A stretch of DNA of 32,459 nt from Polyangiaceae bacterium (lineage in GTDB: Bacteria; Myxococcota_A; Polyangia; Polyangiales; Polyangiaceae), in NCBI GenBank assembly GCA_025937835.1, contig JAICQO010000077.1, positions 1 to 32,459 of the forward strand, given 5' to 3'. The first letter of the stretch is position 1. The number at the start of each line of letters is the position of its first letter. The position numbers and the translations under genes were made by a program. The notes under the pieces are model-generated. The model was not told the DNA's origin. It did not search any database and was given only the letters and a program-made list of their open reading frames with translations. Shown piece after piece: positions 7,239 through 15,436 of the stretch.

Positions 7239-8492
7239 GTGACCGGAAGCGCGCGATTCAAGACCCTGGGTGGCTGGATGAGCCTTTGGGCCGCAGTCTG
7301 CGGGTTGGGCTGCGACCGCGAGCACCAGGAAGCACCCGTGACCGGCGCGGCCTCCGCGGCGCGCGCCGGCTCGGTACCGGAAGCCACGGCGGCGGTCGCG
7401 ATTCAGACAGTGGGCGACGTGGCCCCGACGCTGACCTGTCCGGAGCGGATGGCGCTCGTACCCGGCGGTGAAGCCTGGATCGGCGCGGATCCCGAAGAGC
7501 GCTTCAGCGAGGACGAGAGCCCGCGCTTCCTCACGCGCCTGGCCTCCTTTTGCCTGGATCGGACCGAGGTCACGGCTGCGGCCTACTCGGCGTGTGTCGA
7601 GGGCAAGCGTTGCACGCCCGCGGCCGTCAACTCGCCGAACTGCACGGGCTCGAACCCCGAGCGCTTCGACCACCCGATCAACTGCGTCGATTTCGAGCAG
7701 GCCGAGGCCTTCTGCAAGGCGCGCGGCGCGCGGCTACCGACCGAGGTCGAGTGGGAGTACGCGGCGCGCGGCGGGGGCGCTGCCTTGCGCTACCCCTGGG
7801 GCAGCGAGCCGCCCGACGGACACACCTGCTGGAAGGAGCCGCACACCTGCCGCGTCGGCCGTTTCCCGGCGGATTCGCTGGGGATCTTCGACCTTTCCGG
7901 CAACGTCTGGGAGTGGACCTCGACGTACTACGGCCCGTATCCGTGGCCCCCGCTCGAATCACCCTCGAGGGTGTATCGCGGCGGCAGCTGGAGCCGCCGC
8001 TTCGAGAAATGGATGCACACTCGGCTGCGCAACCGGTCGGCGCCGTTTCGCAGCGGCTCGCACCTGGGGTTCCGCTGCGCCCTCACACCCGCCGGCGCCG
8101 TGTGTCCGTTCGGTGCGCTGCCAGACGGGCAGTGCCGGCACGGCGTCATCACCCGGACGTGTGGTCCGGGGTACGAGTGGAATGGGCTGCGCTGCGCGTC
8201 GCCCGGAGCGCCGCCTTGCGCGGAAGGCCGCCATGAAGAGCCGGGGTTCGGCTGCGTTCTCGACAGCGCGCGCCCCGCCGCCACCCGCGCAGACCTCCGG
8301 GCCGAGGTCCGGAATGTGTCTCGGGCACGCTCACCCGAGTACGATTCCGATTGTATGAAAAGCCAGCGTGACCGCCCGCACGCTTTCCGCTATTCAGGCG
8401 GTACTCACGACGCCCGGAACCAGGTGGGTCGGAGCCAAGGATGCAAGAATCGCGACGTCGGCGTAGGTTGGAATTCTGCTTGCTGTCCCTGA
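7239..8492 (+). CDS. Formylglycine-generating-enzyme-fold lipoprotein, probably not a true FGE
   Basis: About 417 residues from the GTG at 7239. This start gives a charged N-region and lipobox GLGC (Cys25); an ATG at 7278 is the alternative but leaves no positive charge. Residues about 65-285 are an FGE-sulfatase/SUMF1 domain. Its motifs are ALVPGGEAWIGAD, the LPTEVEWEYAARGG block, DLSGNVWEWTS and RGGSW near the end. The cysteines that true formylglycine-generating enzymes carry right after RGGSW are absent (the sequence runs RGGSWSRRFEKW). It is therefore more likely a non-catalytic or differently acting relative. A Cys-rich tail follows (about 290-350). The last 60-odd codons lose the GC bias at third positions and overlap the next gene by 52 nt, so the true C-terminus may be earlier or altered by a frameshift. 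Confidence 0.8.
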   Translation: MTGSARFKTLGGWMSLWAAVCGLGCDREHQEAPVTGAASAARAGSVPEATAAVAIQTVGDVAPTLTCPERMALVPGGEAWIGADPEERFSEDESPRFLTRLASFCLDRTEVTAAAYSACVEGKRCTPAAVNSPNCTGSNPERFDHPINCVDFEQAEAFCKARGARLPTEVEWEYAARGGGAALRYPWGSEPPDGHTCWKEPHTCRVGRFPADSLGIFDLSGNVWEWTSTYYGPYPWPPLESPSRVYRGGSWSRRFEKWMHTRLRNRSAPFRSGSHLGFRCALTPAGAVCPFGALPDGQCRHGVITRTCGPGYEWNGLRCASPGAPPCAEGRHEEPGFGCVLDSARPAATRADLRAEVRNVSRARSPEYDSDCMKSQRDRPHAFRYSGGTHDARNQVGRSQGCKNRDVGVGWNSACCP

Positions 8493-9451
8493 CGGGAACG
8501 CTGGCCGGTTGCATCCATCTGCCTTCCTCGAGCTCGGCGCCTGCGCCGGTCCAGGCCGAGCCGTCGCAGGTTCCGGTCGCGAGCAGCACCCCGGTTTACG
8601 TGAGCTCGAGCGCGAGCGAGCGCGGCCTTTCGGCGTTCTCGCTCGGCCTCGGGAACGCGTTCCCCGTGCGGGCGCAGTCGGTGCGCGCGTTGCCCGAGCT
8701 CAAGCCGCCGCGGCTCGAGCCGTGGGCCACGCTGTTACCCCCCGCGGGTGATTCAGACGCGGAAATTGCCGCGGAAGAGCCGCCGCCGAGCGAGGCGCTC
8801 GAGCCACCCGCGTCCACCCAGCCCGACGGGGAAGAGGCGCATCCCGAGCTCGCGTCGTTGCCGCGGGGCACCATGGTGCTGCACGTCGGTGATTCGTTTG
8901 CCGGGGCGCTCGGGGTTCCGCTCGGCAAGCGCTTGCGCGCCGCCGGCCTCCGCAGCGTGCTCCAATTCAAGAAGGCGAGCTACATCCCGACCTGGGCGTT
9001 CGGCGACGAGCTCCGGATCTACGTCGCGCGTCACAAGCCCGATCTCGTGCTGGTGAGCCTGGGTGCCAACGAGATCGAGCTCCGCCAGCCGCTGCAGCGC
9101 GTGTACGCCATCAAGCGGCTGGTGAAGACCGTGAGCTCCCAGCCGTGCGTCTGGGTTTCGCCCCCCACCTGGAAACCCGACGCCGGGCTGCTCGCCGTCA
9201 TTCGTGAAAATATCGCGCCATGCCGTTATCTCGATAGCGACGCCCTGGTGCCGTATCTGCCGCGCGGTCCCGACAGCATCCACCCGTCGCTGAAAGGCCG
9301 AGAAATCTGGGCGGACGCGGTGTTGGATTGGCTGTCTCGCCAGCGCGACCCCGACGGCCAGGCGCCCTGGCAATTCAAGTCGAGCGACGCGCTGCACCCG
9401 TCCGCCCGCTACGACGTCGGGATTCCTGCGCGCCGCGCGGCGCAGCCCTAA
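8441..9451 (+). CDS. SGNH/GDSL-type hydrolase lipoprotein
   Basis: A 336-residue lipoprotein with a strongly basic start (RRRRR at 5-9) and lipobox LAGC (Cys24). A Pro/Ser/Glu-rich spacer runs to about residue 140, and a compact SGNH hydrolase domain follows. Block I is HVGDSFAG with Ser152. The block III-like SLGANE has Asn210. Block V is DSIH with Asp278 and His281. The fold typically removes acyl or acetyl groups from carbohydrates or lipids; the substrate here is unknown. A GGAG lies 8-11 nt before the ATG. The start overlaps the doubtful 3' end of the FGE-like gene. Its position among carbohydrate genes makes a polysaccharide or cell-wall acetyl esterase reasonable but unproven. Confidence 0.85.
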   Translation: MQESRRRRRLEFCLLSLTGTLAGCIHLPSSSSAPAPVQAEPSQVPVASSTPVYVSSSASERGLSAFSLGLGNAFPVRAQSVRALPELKPPRLEPWATLLPPAGDSDAEIAAEEPPPSEALEPPASTQPDGEEAHPELASLPRGTMVLHVGDSFAGALGVPLGKRLRAAGLRSVLQFKKASYIPTWAFGDELRIYVARHKPDLVLVSLGANEIELRQPLQRVYAIKRLVKTVSSQPCVWVSPPTWKPDAGLLAVIRENIAPCRYLDSDALVPYLPRGPDSIHPSLKGREIWADAVLDWLSRQRDPDGQAPWQFKSSDALHPSARYDVGIPARRAAQP

Positions 9452-9493
9452 CGCGGGCTAGCGCTCGTCCGGGGATGAGTAGACTAGGGCACG

Positions 9494-11272
9494 ATGAAGG
9501 CGCCCCTCGCGGTCTGCTTGGTCGCGTGGGTCGCCCTCGCGGCGTCCTGCAGTGACGATCTGAAGAGCAACGCCGAGCCGCACACGGTGGTGCTCGGCCC
9601 TGGCGCGAGCTCGGGAGGCGGCGTTGCAAGCAACGGCGGCGGGTCAGCGACGGGCGGCAACGCCGGCGGCTCGACGCCCGCGCCGTCGGGCGGCAAGAGC
9701 GCAAGCGCGGGCACGGGCGCCGCGAATACCGGCGGCGCTCCCGCGCCCAGCGCCGGAAGCGCCGGGAGCAGCGCGCCGCCGGCGGGCGGAATGACCGGCA
9801 GCGGCGGCGCTGCGCCGTCGGGCGGCAAGGCGGACGCCGGCGGAGCCGTGGCCACCGGCGGCAAGAGCGCCGGCAACGCCGGAGCGCCGCCCTCGGGCGC
9901 GGACGTGATCGCGACCATCAGCAACGGCGGCTACTGGAACGACGTCGACGGCAAGCGCATCGAGGCGCACGGCGGCGGGTTCTTGAACGTGGACGGCACC
10001 TGGTACTGGGTGGGCGAAGACAAATCGCACAACTCCGGCAACTTCAGAGCCGTGAATCTGTACTCGTCTCCGGATCTGCAGCACTGGACCTTCCGCAACG
10101 CGATCATCACGCGCGACACGGCGCCGGAGCTCGCGGCGGCCGATCGCATCATCGAGCGACCGAAGCTCACCTACAACGAGAGCACGAAGCGCTTCGTGAT
10201 GTGGTTGCACTGGGAGGGCGAAAACTACGCCGAGGCCGAGGCCGGCGTTTTCTCGTGCGCCACGATCGACGGCGACTACGAGTACGAGAGCTCGTTTCGC
10301 CCGAACGACAACATGTCGCGCGACGACACGCTGTTCAAGGACGACGACGGCAAGGCCTATTTCATCTCCGCCGCCAACGAGAACGCCGATCTCGTGGTCT
10401 ACGAGCTCACGGACGATTACCTGGACATCGAGCGCCAGCTGACCGTGCTCTGGCCTGGCAGCAAGCGCGAGGCGCCGGCAATGTTCAAGGTCGGCGAGCG
10501 CTACTTCCTGATCACGTCCGGTGCGACGGGCTGGGATCCGAACCAGGCGAAGTATTCGACGGCGACTGCGATCGCGGGGCCCTGGTCCGCGCTCGAGAAC
10601 CTGGGGGACGGCACCACCTTCGACACGCAGTCCACCTTCGTGATCCCGGTCGTCGGCAGCGAAGCCACGACTTACGTCTACGCCGGCGATCGCTGGCAAG
10701 ATCCGGATCTGGCGAGCTCGAAGTACATCTGGTTGCCGCTCGAGGTCACGGGCCAGTCGCTTTCACTCTCTTTCTACGCGGAGTGGTCGCTCAACGTGAC
10801 GCGCGGCACCTGGAGCATCGACGACGGCTACCTCCCGCAGCGCGGCTGGAAGGTGGTGAGCGTCTCGAGCCAGGAGACGGTCGACGAGGACGGCTCCGCC
10901 ACCAACGCCTTCGACGACTCGGCCTCCAGCAAGTGGCACACGGAATACGGGGACGCCGGAACACCCGAGCACCCGCACGAGCTCGTGATCGATCTCGGCG
11001 CGAGCTACGCGCTCACGGCCTTCCGCTACACCCCGCGCCAGGACAAGGACGAGAACGGCATGATCGCGGACTACGAGTTTTACGTGAGCGACAGCTCGAC
11101 GAATTTCGGCGAGCCCGTCGCGGAGGGCACGTTCGGCGCGACCCGCGAAGCCACGAAGGTCACGTTCCCCGAAAAGAACGGGCGCTACATCCGGCTGGTC
11201 GCGCTGAGCGAGATCAACGGGCAGAAGTTCACGAGCGTGGCCGAGCTCGACGTCCAGGGAGCCCCCCTGTGA
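9494..11272 (+). CDS. Exo-beta-1,3-galactanase-like GH43 (subfamily 24 type) lipoprotein with F5/8C domain
   Basis: A 592-residue lipoprotein with a short signal and lipidation site at Cys19 (AASC), followed by Ser-Asp-Asp. A Gly/Ser/Ala stalk runs to about residue 135. The five-bladed propeller (about 140-440) carries hallmarks of exo-beta-1,3-galactanases: AHGGG, GEDKSHNSGNF, ERPK with Glu221, SRDDTLFKDDDG, EAPAMF with Glu326 and DTQSTF with Gln379. Spacing of these three residues (105 and 53) is nearly that of the fungal Phanerochaete enzyme. There, as I recall, the Glu is the acid and a Gln replaces the usual base. Residues about 450-592 form an F5/8 type C (CBM32-like) domain. It should trim beta-1,3-galactan backbones of arabinogalactan at the cell surface. 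Confidence 0.9.
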   Translation: MKAPLAVCLVAWVALAASCSDDLKSNAEPHTVVLGPGASSGGGVASNGGGSATGGNAGGSTPAPSGGKSASAGTGAANTGGAPAPSAGSAGSSAPPAGGMTGSGGAAPSGGKADAGGAVATGGKSAGNAGAPPSGADVIATISNGGYWNDVDGKRIEAHGGGFLNVDGTWYWVGEDKSHNSGNFRAVNLYSSPDLQHWTFRNAIITRDTAPELAAADRIIERPKLTYNESTKRFVMWLHWEGENYAEAEAGVFSCATIDGDYEYESSFRPNDNMSRDDTLFKDDDGKAYFISAANENADLVVYELTDDYLDIERQLTVLWPGSKREAPAMFKVGERYFLITSGATGWDPNQAKYSTATAIAGPWSALENLGDGTTFDTQSTFVIPVVGSEATTYVYAGDRWQDPDLASSKYIWLPLEVTGQSLSLSFYAEWSLNVTRGTWSIDDGYLPQRGWKVVSVSSQETVDEDGSATNAFDDSASSKWHTEYGDAGTPEHPHELVIDLGASYALTAFRYTPRQDKDENGMIADYEFYVSDSSTNFGEPVAEGTFGATREATKVTFPEKNGRYIRLVALSEINGQKFTSVAELDVQGAPL

Positions 11273-11299
11273 TTTCCGCAACAAAATAACTAAAAATCC

Positions 11300-11323
11300 G
11301 GCGCGGCTCGGATCCGCCGCGCC
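11300..11323. terminator. GC-rich hairpin downstream of the galactanase gene
   Basis: A perfect 8-bp stem (GGCGCGGC / GCCGCGCC) with an 8-nt loop lies 27 nt after the stop codon. No T-tract follows on the plus strand. The A-rich run before it would give a T-tract only for minus-strand transcription. It may act as a U-less terminator or an mRNA 3' end stabiliser. The rest of the gap to the kinase (11324-11449) shows nothing clear. Confidence 0.4.
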
Positions 11324-11449
11324 CGAGCGCCCCGAAAAACCGGACAAAAGCCGGGCCCGGGACCTCGCGCCGAAACGCAGCATGGAGCCCGTCCGTACTG
11401 CCGAAATGCTCAGGCCAGAACCCAATTCTGCTAGGCTCCCGTAACCCCC

Positions 11450-12973
11450 ATGGCCGCGTGTCCCGTCAGCGTCGGCGACTCGATCGCCGGCAAATACATC
11501 GTCGAAAGTGTGATCGGCGAAGGGGGAATGGGCGTCGTCGTGGCCGCTCGGCACGTCGAGCTCGATCAGCGCGTGGCCATCAAGTTCTTGCTCCCGGCGA
11601 TCGCCGAGCAAGAGCTCGCCGCGCAGCGCTTCCGGCGTGAGGCCCGCGCCGCCGCGAAGATCCGCGGCGAGCACGTGTGCCGGGTGCTGGACGTCGGCTC
11701 GCTGGAGCAGGGCGTGCCGTACATGGTGATGGAGTACCTCGACGGCTGCGACCTCGCCCAGGAGCTGACGAAGCGCCAGCGCCTGCCGATCGACGAGGTG
11801 GTGGACTACGTGCTTCAGGCCTGCGAGGCGCTGGCCGAAGCGCACTCCGCCGGGATCGTGCACCGCGATCTCAAACCCGGGAATCTGTTCCTGGCGACGG
11901 CGGCCGACGGCACGCGCCGGATCAAGGTGCTCGACTTCGGGGTCTCGAAGTTCCTGATCGAGGCGGGCTCGGGCTCGCCCGCGCTGACGAAGACCTCGTC
12001 GCTGGTCGGCTCTCCGATCTACATGGCGCCCGAACAGTTCGACGGCTCGAAGCGCGTAGACGAGCGCACCGACATCTGGGCGCTCGGGATCGTGCTGTAC
12101 GAGCTCGTGACCGGCACCACCCCGTTCGAAGCGGAGACGATCGCGCAGCTCATCAGCGCCGTGCTGCACGCGAAGCCAATGCCGCTCGCCGAACGCGGGG
12201 TGCACGCGCCGGAGGGCTTCGAGGCGATCATCGAACGGGCGCTCAGCAAGCAATCGGCCGAGCGCTTCAGCTCGGTGTCCGAGCTCGCCACAGCGCTCGT
12301 GCCGTACGGTCCGACGCACGCCAGCTTGCGCGCCTCGCGCGTTTCGCGGCTGCTCCCGGCGTCGAGCGGTCGCTTGTCCCGGCCGTCGCTGCCCGCCACG
12401 AGCCGCCCGGCAAGCCTCGGTCCCTCGGCTACGACGGTGTTCGACACCGATCCCAACAAGCCGCGCTCCAATCCCCGGGCGCCCACGCCGAACGGCTGGG
12501 AGATGACGCAGAAGCCCGCGCGTTCGCGCGCCGCGCGCGCCGGCCTCGCCGCGCTCGCGCTGCTCGTGCCGGCCGGCGCGGCGCTCTGGTACCAAAAAGC
12601 GCGCACGGAGGAGCCCGCCCCGCCGAGCCTCCACGCGGCTGAGCAGCCGGCGCCCCCCGCCGTCAGTGAGCCCGTCGAGCCGGTCGAGGCAGCGAAGCCG
12701 AGCGTGGCGCCAGAGGGTTCCGCGCCCGTCGCGCCGGCCGAGAGCGAAGCCGCCGCGCCGGTCGCGGCCAGCGCCGCCGCGACCGCGACGACCGCGACGA
12801 CCGCGACGACCGCGAGCAGCGTTGCGGCACCCGTAGCCGCCGCGGCGCCCGCAGCCAGGCCGCCGGTGTGGCGCGGGCCCGCCGCGCGCCCCGCGACGCC
12901 GAAAGCGAGCGAGAGCGCTCGGCCCGCCACGCAACAGCCCCCCGGTATCTCGGACTTCGGCGGCCGTCGCTAG
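11450..12973 (+). CDS. Membrane-anchored Ser/Thr protein kinase (Hanks type)
   Basis: A 507-residue kinase. The catalytic domain spans about residues 15-285. It has a Gly-rich loop (GEGGMGVV, 23-30), Lys45 in VAIK, Glu64, the catalytic loop HRDLKPGN with Asp140, DFG at 162-164, the activation segment and APE (193-195). All key residues are present, so it should be active. A Ser/Pro-rich juxtamembrane stretch (about 290-360) leads to one membrane span (about 362-381). A Pro/Ala/Glu/Thr-rich outer tail contains an in-frame 9-bp tandem repeat. No PASTA domain or other sensor fold is visible. It is a single gene between the polysaccharide lipoproteins and the sigma-factor operon, and could regulate either; the target is unknown. 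Confidence 0.93.
   Translation: MAACPVSVGDSIAGKYIVESVIGEGGMGVVVAARHVELDQRVAIKFLLPAIAEQELAAQRFRREARAAAKIRGEHVCRVLDVGSLEQGVPYMVMEYLDGCDLAQELTKRQRLPIDEVVDYVLQACEALAEAHSAGIVHRDLKPGNLFLATAADGTRRIKVLDFGVSKFLIEAGSGSPALTKTSSLVGSPIYMAPEQFDGSKRVDERTDIWALGIVLYELVTGTTPFEAETIAQLISAVLHAKPMPLAERGVHAPEGFEAIIERALSKQSAERFSSVSELATALVPYGPTHASLRASRVSRLLPASSGRLSRPSLPATSRPASLGPSATTVFDTDPNKPRSNPRAPTPNGWEMTQKPARSRAARAGLAALALLVPAGAALWYQKARTEEPAPPSLHAAEQPAPPAVSEPVEPVEAAKPSVAPEGSAPVAPAESEAAAPVAASAAATATTATTATTASSVAAPVAAAAPAARPPVWRGPAARPATPKASESARPATQQPPGISDFGGRR
12781..12816 (+). repeat. Four-copy 9-bp tandem repeat in the kinase tail
   Basis: The unit GACCGCGAC occurs four times head to tail (the last ends in G). It encodes the Thr/Ala-rich part of the extracytoplasmic tail. 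Because the unit is 9 bp, copy-number changes keep the reading frame and would only alter tail length. Confidence 0.85.
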
Positions 12974-13026
12974 CGCGCGTCGTTTCATCGAGAGCGTGAC
13001 GGCGTCGCTCGGAAACTCGACGCGCG
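12974..13026. repeat. Long imperfect inverted repeat right after the kinase gene
   Basis: The 13-base arm at 12974-12986 pairs with 13012-13026 apart from a 2-nt bulge. A second stem, GAGCG/CGCTC, forms inside. It begins on the base after the kinase stop codon and lies ahead of the next gene at 13079. No T-tract follows. It may end or slow kinase transcription or process the mRNA; the function is not shown. Confidence 0.5.
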
Positions 13027-13078
13027 ACGCGAAACGAATGGACGAAGTGCTCGGGTCTTCGGGTTATGCTCGCCGCCA

Positions 13079-14104
13079 ATGTCACGGTTGGTTCGCGTCG
13101 CTGGGATCGGCGCCATTGCCCTGTTCGGTTGGACCGGTGCGCCCGCGCAAGCGTTCGCGCAGGCCAGCGCGAGCGACAAGGCTGCCGCCGAGTCGCTGTT
13201 CGATCGCGGCCTCGCGCTGATGCGCGACGGTAAGTTCCAGGAGGCGTGCCACGCCCTCGAGCAGAGCCAGTCCATCGAGCGCGGCATCGGCACCATGCTC
13301 TACCTCGCCGAGTGTTACGAGAAGCTCGGGCGCACCGCGAGCGCCTGGGCGCTGTTCCGCGAGGCGGCGTCGCAAGCGCGCGCCGGCGGGCAGGGCTCGC
13401 GTGCCGAAGCCGGCGCCGCCCGAGCCGCCGCGCTCGAGCCCAAGTTGTCGAGGCTGACGGTGCAGGTCGATCCCAAGAACGCGATGCCGGGGTTCGAGCT
13501 CTTGCGCGACGGACAGATCGTGAGCCGCGGCATGTTCGGCGTCGGGGTCCCGGTGGATCCGGGCGAGCACACGCTCGAGGCGCGCGCCCCGGGGTACTTG
13601 CCCTGGACCGGCAGCGCTCGCGTGGGGCTCGAGCACGACTCGGCCAGCGTCTACGTGCCGGAGCTGAAGCTCGACCCGAGCCAGCCAGCCGAGCCTGCGC
13701 CCGAGCCCGCCGCGGCCGCGGTCGCGCCGCCCGTCACGTCTCTAAACACACCCGAGCGCGACGCATCGCGAGGATCACCCCAGCGCACCGCCGGGCTCGT
13801 GATCGGCGGTGTCGGCGTCGTGGCCCTCGGCGTCGGCAGCTACTTCGGTTTGAGCGCCATGGGAAAGAACAGCGACGCCGAGGACAAGTGCCCGAGCGAT
13901 CCGTGCGGGGACAAGGACGGCGTCGAGCTCAACGACGATGCGAAATCCGCGGCCACGCTGTCGAACGTGTTCATGTTCGGCGGCGCAGCGCTGGCGGCCA
14001 CCGGCGTCGTCCTCTACTTCACGGCGCCGTCGCCGAGCACGCCGACGGCGTCGGTCTCGAGTGACGGGCGCAGCCTGAAGCTCAACGTCGGAGGTGCGTT
14101 TTGA
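13079..14104 (+). CDS. Exported TPR/PEGA-like protein, first gene of the sigma-factor operon
   Basis: A 341-residue protein with a signal peptide (cleavage near AFAQA, about residue 28). A TPR-like helical region follows (about 33-110, SLFDRGLALMRDGKFQEACH then AECYEKLGRTASAW). Next is a PEGA-like beta domain (about 125-205), recognised by VDPGEHTLEARAPGY. After an Ala/Pro linker come two hydrophobic segments (about 238-258 and 290-313) with a short Cys-pair loop between them. This layout recurs in myxobacterial envelope proteins, but no biochemical role is established as far as I know. The stop overlaps the TTG start of the next gene (TTGA), so the pair is probably co-translated. Confidence 0.8.
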   Translation: MSRLVRVAGIGAIALFGWTGAPAQAFAQASASDKAAAESLFDRGLALMRDGKFQEACHALEQSQSIERGIGTMLYLAECYEKLGRTASAWALFREAASQARAGGQGSRAEAGAARAAALEPKLSRLTVQVDPKNAMPGFELLRDGQIVSRGMFGVGVPVDPGEHTLEARAPGYLPWTGSARVGLEHDSASVYVPELKLDPSQPAEPAPEPAAAAVAPPVTSLNTPERDASRGSPQRTAGLVIGGVGVVALGVGSYFGLSAMGKNSDAEDKCPSDPCGDKDGVELNDDAKSAATLSNVFMFGGAALAATGVVLYFTAPSPSTPTASVSSDGRSLKLNVGGAF

Positions 14105-15366
14105 AGCGCTTATTGCTTGGTTTTCCCGCAGCGCTCGCGTTGTTCACGCTGCTCGGCAGCGGTTGTCAGTCGATCATCGGTATCGAGGATCGAACCTACG
14201 ACAAGAGCCTCGACGGCGAGACCGGAGGGCGCAGCAACGGCTCGACCGGTGGCGCCGGCAACTCGACCGGTGGCGGCGGCTCCCAGGTCCCGAGCGACGT
14301 CTCACCCGCGTGCCGGGAGTATTGCGAGCTGACCAAGCAGAATTGCACGAACGAGTGCAACGGCGTGGAGGACGGCCGCTGCGCCAAGGACTACAAGCTG
14401 TATCCGAGCGACGTGGTCTGCTGGAACGTGTGCAAGACCATCGAAGAGCTCGAGCTCGACGATCCGGACAACACCGTCGCTTGCCGGATCAACGAGGCCA
14501 GAAACGCCGGGGTGACCGGCGAGGTCTGGACGCATTGCCCAGCGGCGGGGCCGGGCGGTGCCGGCGTGTGCGGTGACAACTGCGAGAGCTACTGCTCGCT
14601 GATGGACAGCTTCTGCGCGGGGGACGATTTCAAGAACTTGAGGGATCCGGATTGCGTCGCGAAGTGTCGCGGCTTGCGCGACGCCGATACGGACGAGATC
14701 CCCGACGCCACCGCCAGCGCCTTCGGCGAAAAGCGCCACCACGACGGGGATTCCGTGCAGTGCCGGCTCGTGCACGCCAGCAACGCCTCGGCCTCGCCGA
14801 GCACGCATTGCTGGCATGCGGCGCTAGCGCCGAAGCCCGACGTGAAGACCGAAGCGCACAACCCGTGCGCCGACGAACCCGGCGTCGAGCCGCGCTGCAG
14901 GGACTACTGCAAGCTGATCGCCGTGGCCTGCCAGGGCGAGCTCGCGGTCTACGAGCCGGGCAACCAGTGCGAGAAGGCCTGCGAAGCGCTCGAGCCGGGC
15001 GACAGCACCGAGCAGGTCGGCGTCAACTCGATCGGCTGCCGCCGCAACCACGCCTACAACGCGATGCTCGGCGGAGCCGATAAACATTGCACGCACGCGG
15101 GGCCGGCGGGCGAGGGGGTGTGCGGCAACAACTGTGACTCGTATTGCACGCTGCTCGAAGCCGCTTGCGAGGACGACTTCACGAGCAGCGAAGAGTGCCT
15201 CGAGGAGTGCGAGGCCCTCGACGGCTCCGAGCCGATGTCGCCCTACGCCGTCAATGCGATCGAAGAGGGCAACAACTTCCAGTGCCGGATGCGCGCCGTG
15301 GTGCGCGCCTTCGTCGATCCGGACCAGTGCGAGAGCGCGATCGGCTCCGGGGACTGCCAGGACTGA
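14101..15366 (+). CDS. Cys-rich lipoprotein with four tandem modules, unknown function
   Basis: A 421-residue protein from a TTG start that overlaps the previous stop. It has a hydrophobic signal with probable lipidation at Cys22 (LLGSGC) and a short Gly/Ser/Thr stalk (about 40-62). Four modules of roughly 80-105 residues follow. Each has the pattern C-x3-Y-C-x6-C, then C-x3-C, then C-R with nearby Ala/His/Asn, then a closing Cys. Module junctions carry GVCGDNCESYC or GVCGNNCDSYC. No CxxCH haem motif was found. I do not recognise a named family. Position directly before the TonB-dependent receptor suggests a surface partner, in the way SusD-like lipoproteins sit with SusC. That is inference; the fold is clearly not SusD-like at sequence level. 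Confidence 0.8.
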   Translation: MKRLLLGFPAALALFTLLGSGCQSIIGIEDRTYDKSLDGETGGRSNGSTGGAGNSTGGGGSQVPSDVSPACREYCELTKQNCTNECNGVEDGRCAKDYKLYPSDVVCWNVCKTIEELELDDPDNTVACRINEARNAGVTGEVWTHCPAAGPGGAGVCGDNCESYCSLMDSFCAGDDFKNLRDPDCVAKCRGLRDADTDEIPDATASAFGEKRHHDGDSVQCRLVHASNASASPSTHCWHAALAPKPDVKTEAHNPCADEPGVEPRCRDYCKLIAVACQGELAVYEPGNQCEKACEALEPGDSTEQVGVNSIGCRRNHAYNAMLGGADKHCTHAGPAGEGVCGNNCDSYCTLLEAACEDDFTSSEECLEECEALDGSEPMSPYAVNAIEEGNNFQCRMRAVVRAFVDPDQCESAIGSGDCQD

Positions 15367-15436
15367 GCCCTCGCACGCTGCCCCCGGATTCGCACCCGTG
15401 AAATGAAGGGAACTCGGCCGTCGCGCGAACACGGGC

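Noticed and set aside
5013-7673. An 886-codon minus-strand reading covering both the binding-protein gene and the first permease
   Set aside because: Only the last 288 codons look like protein (the MalF-type permease). The upstream part is an Arg-rich shadow of the binding-protein gene in another frame.
14101-15366. Multihaem cytochrome c for the Cys-rich lipoprotein
   Set aside because: No CxxCH motif occurs; the cysteines follow C-x3-Y-C and C-x3-C spacings instead.
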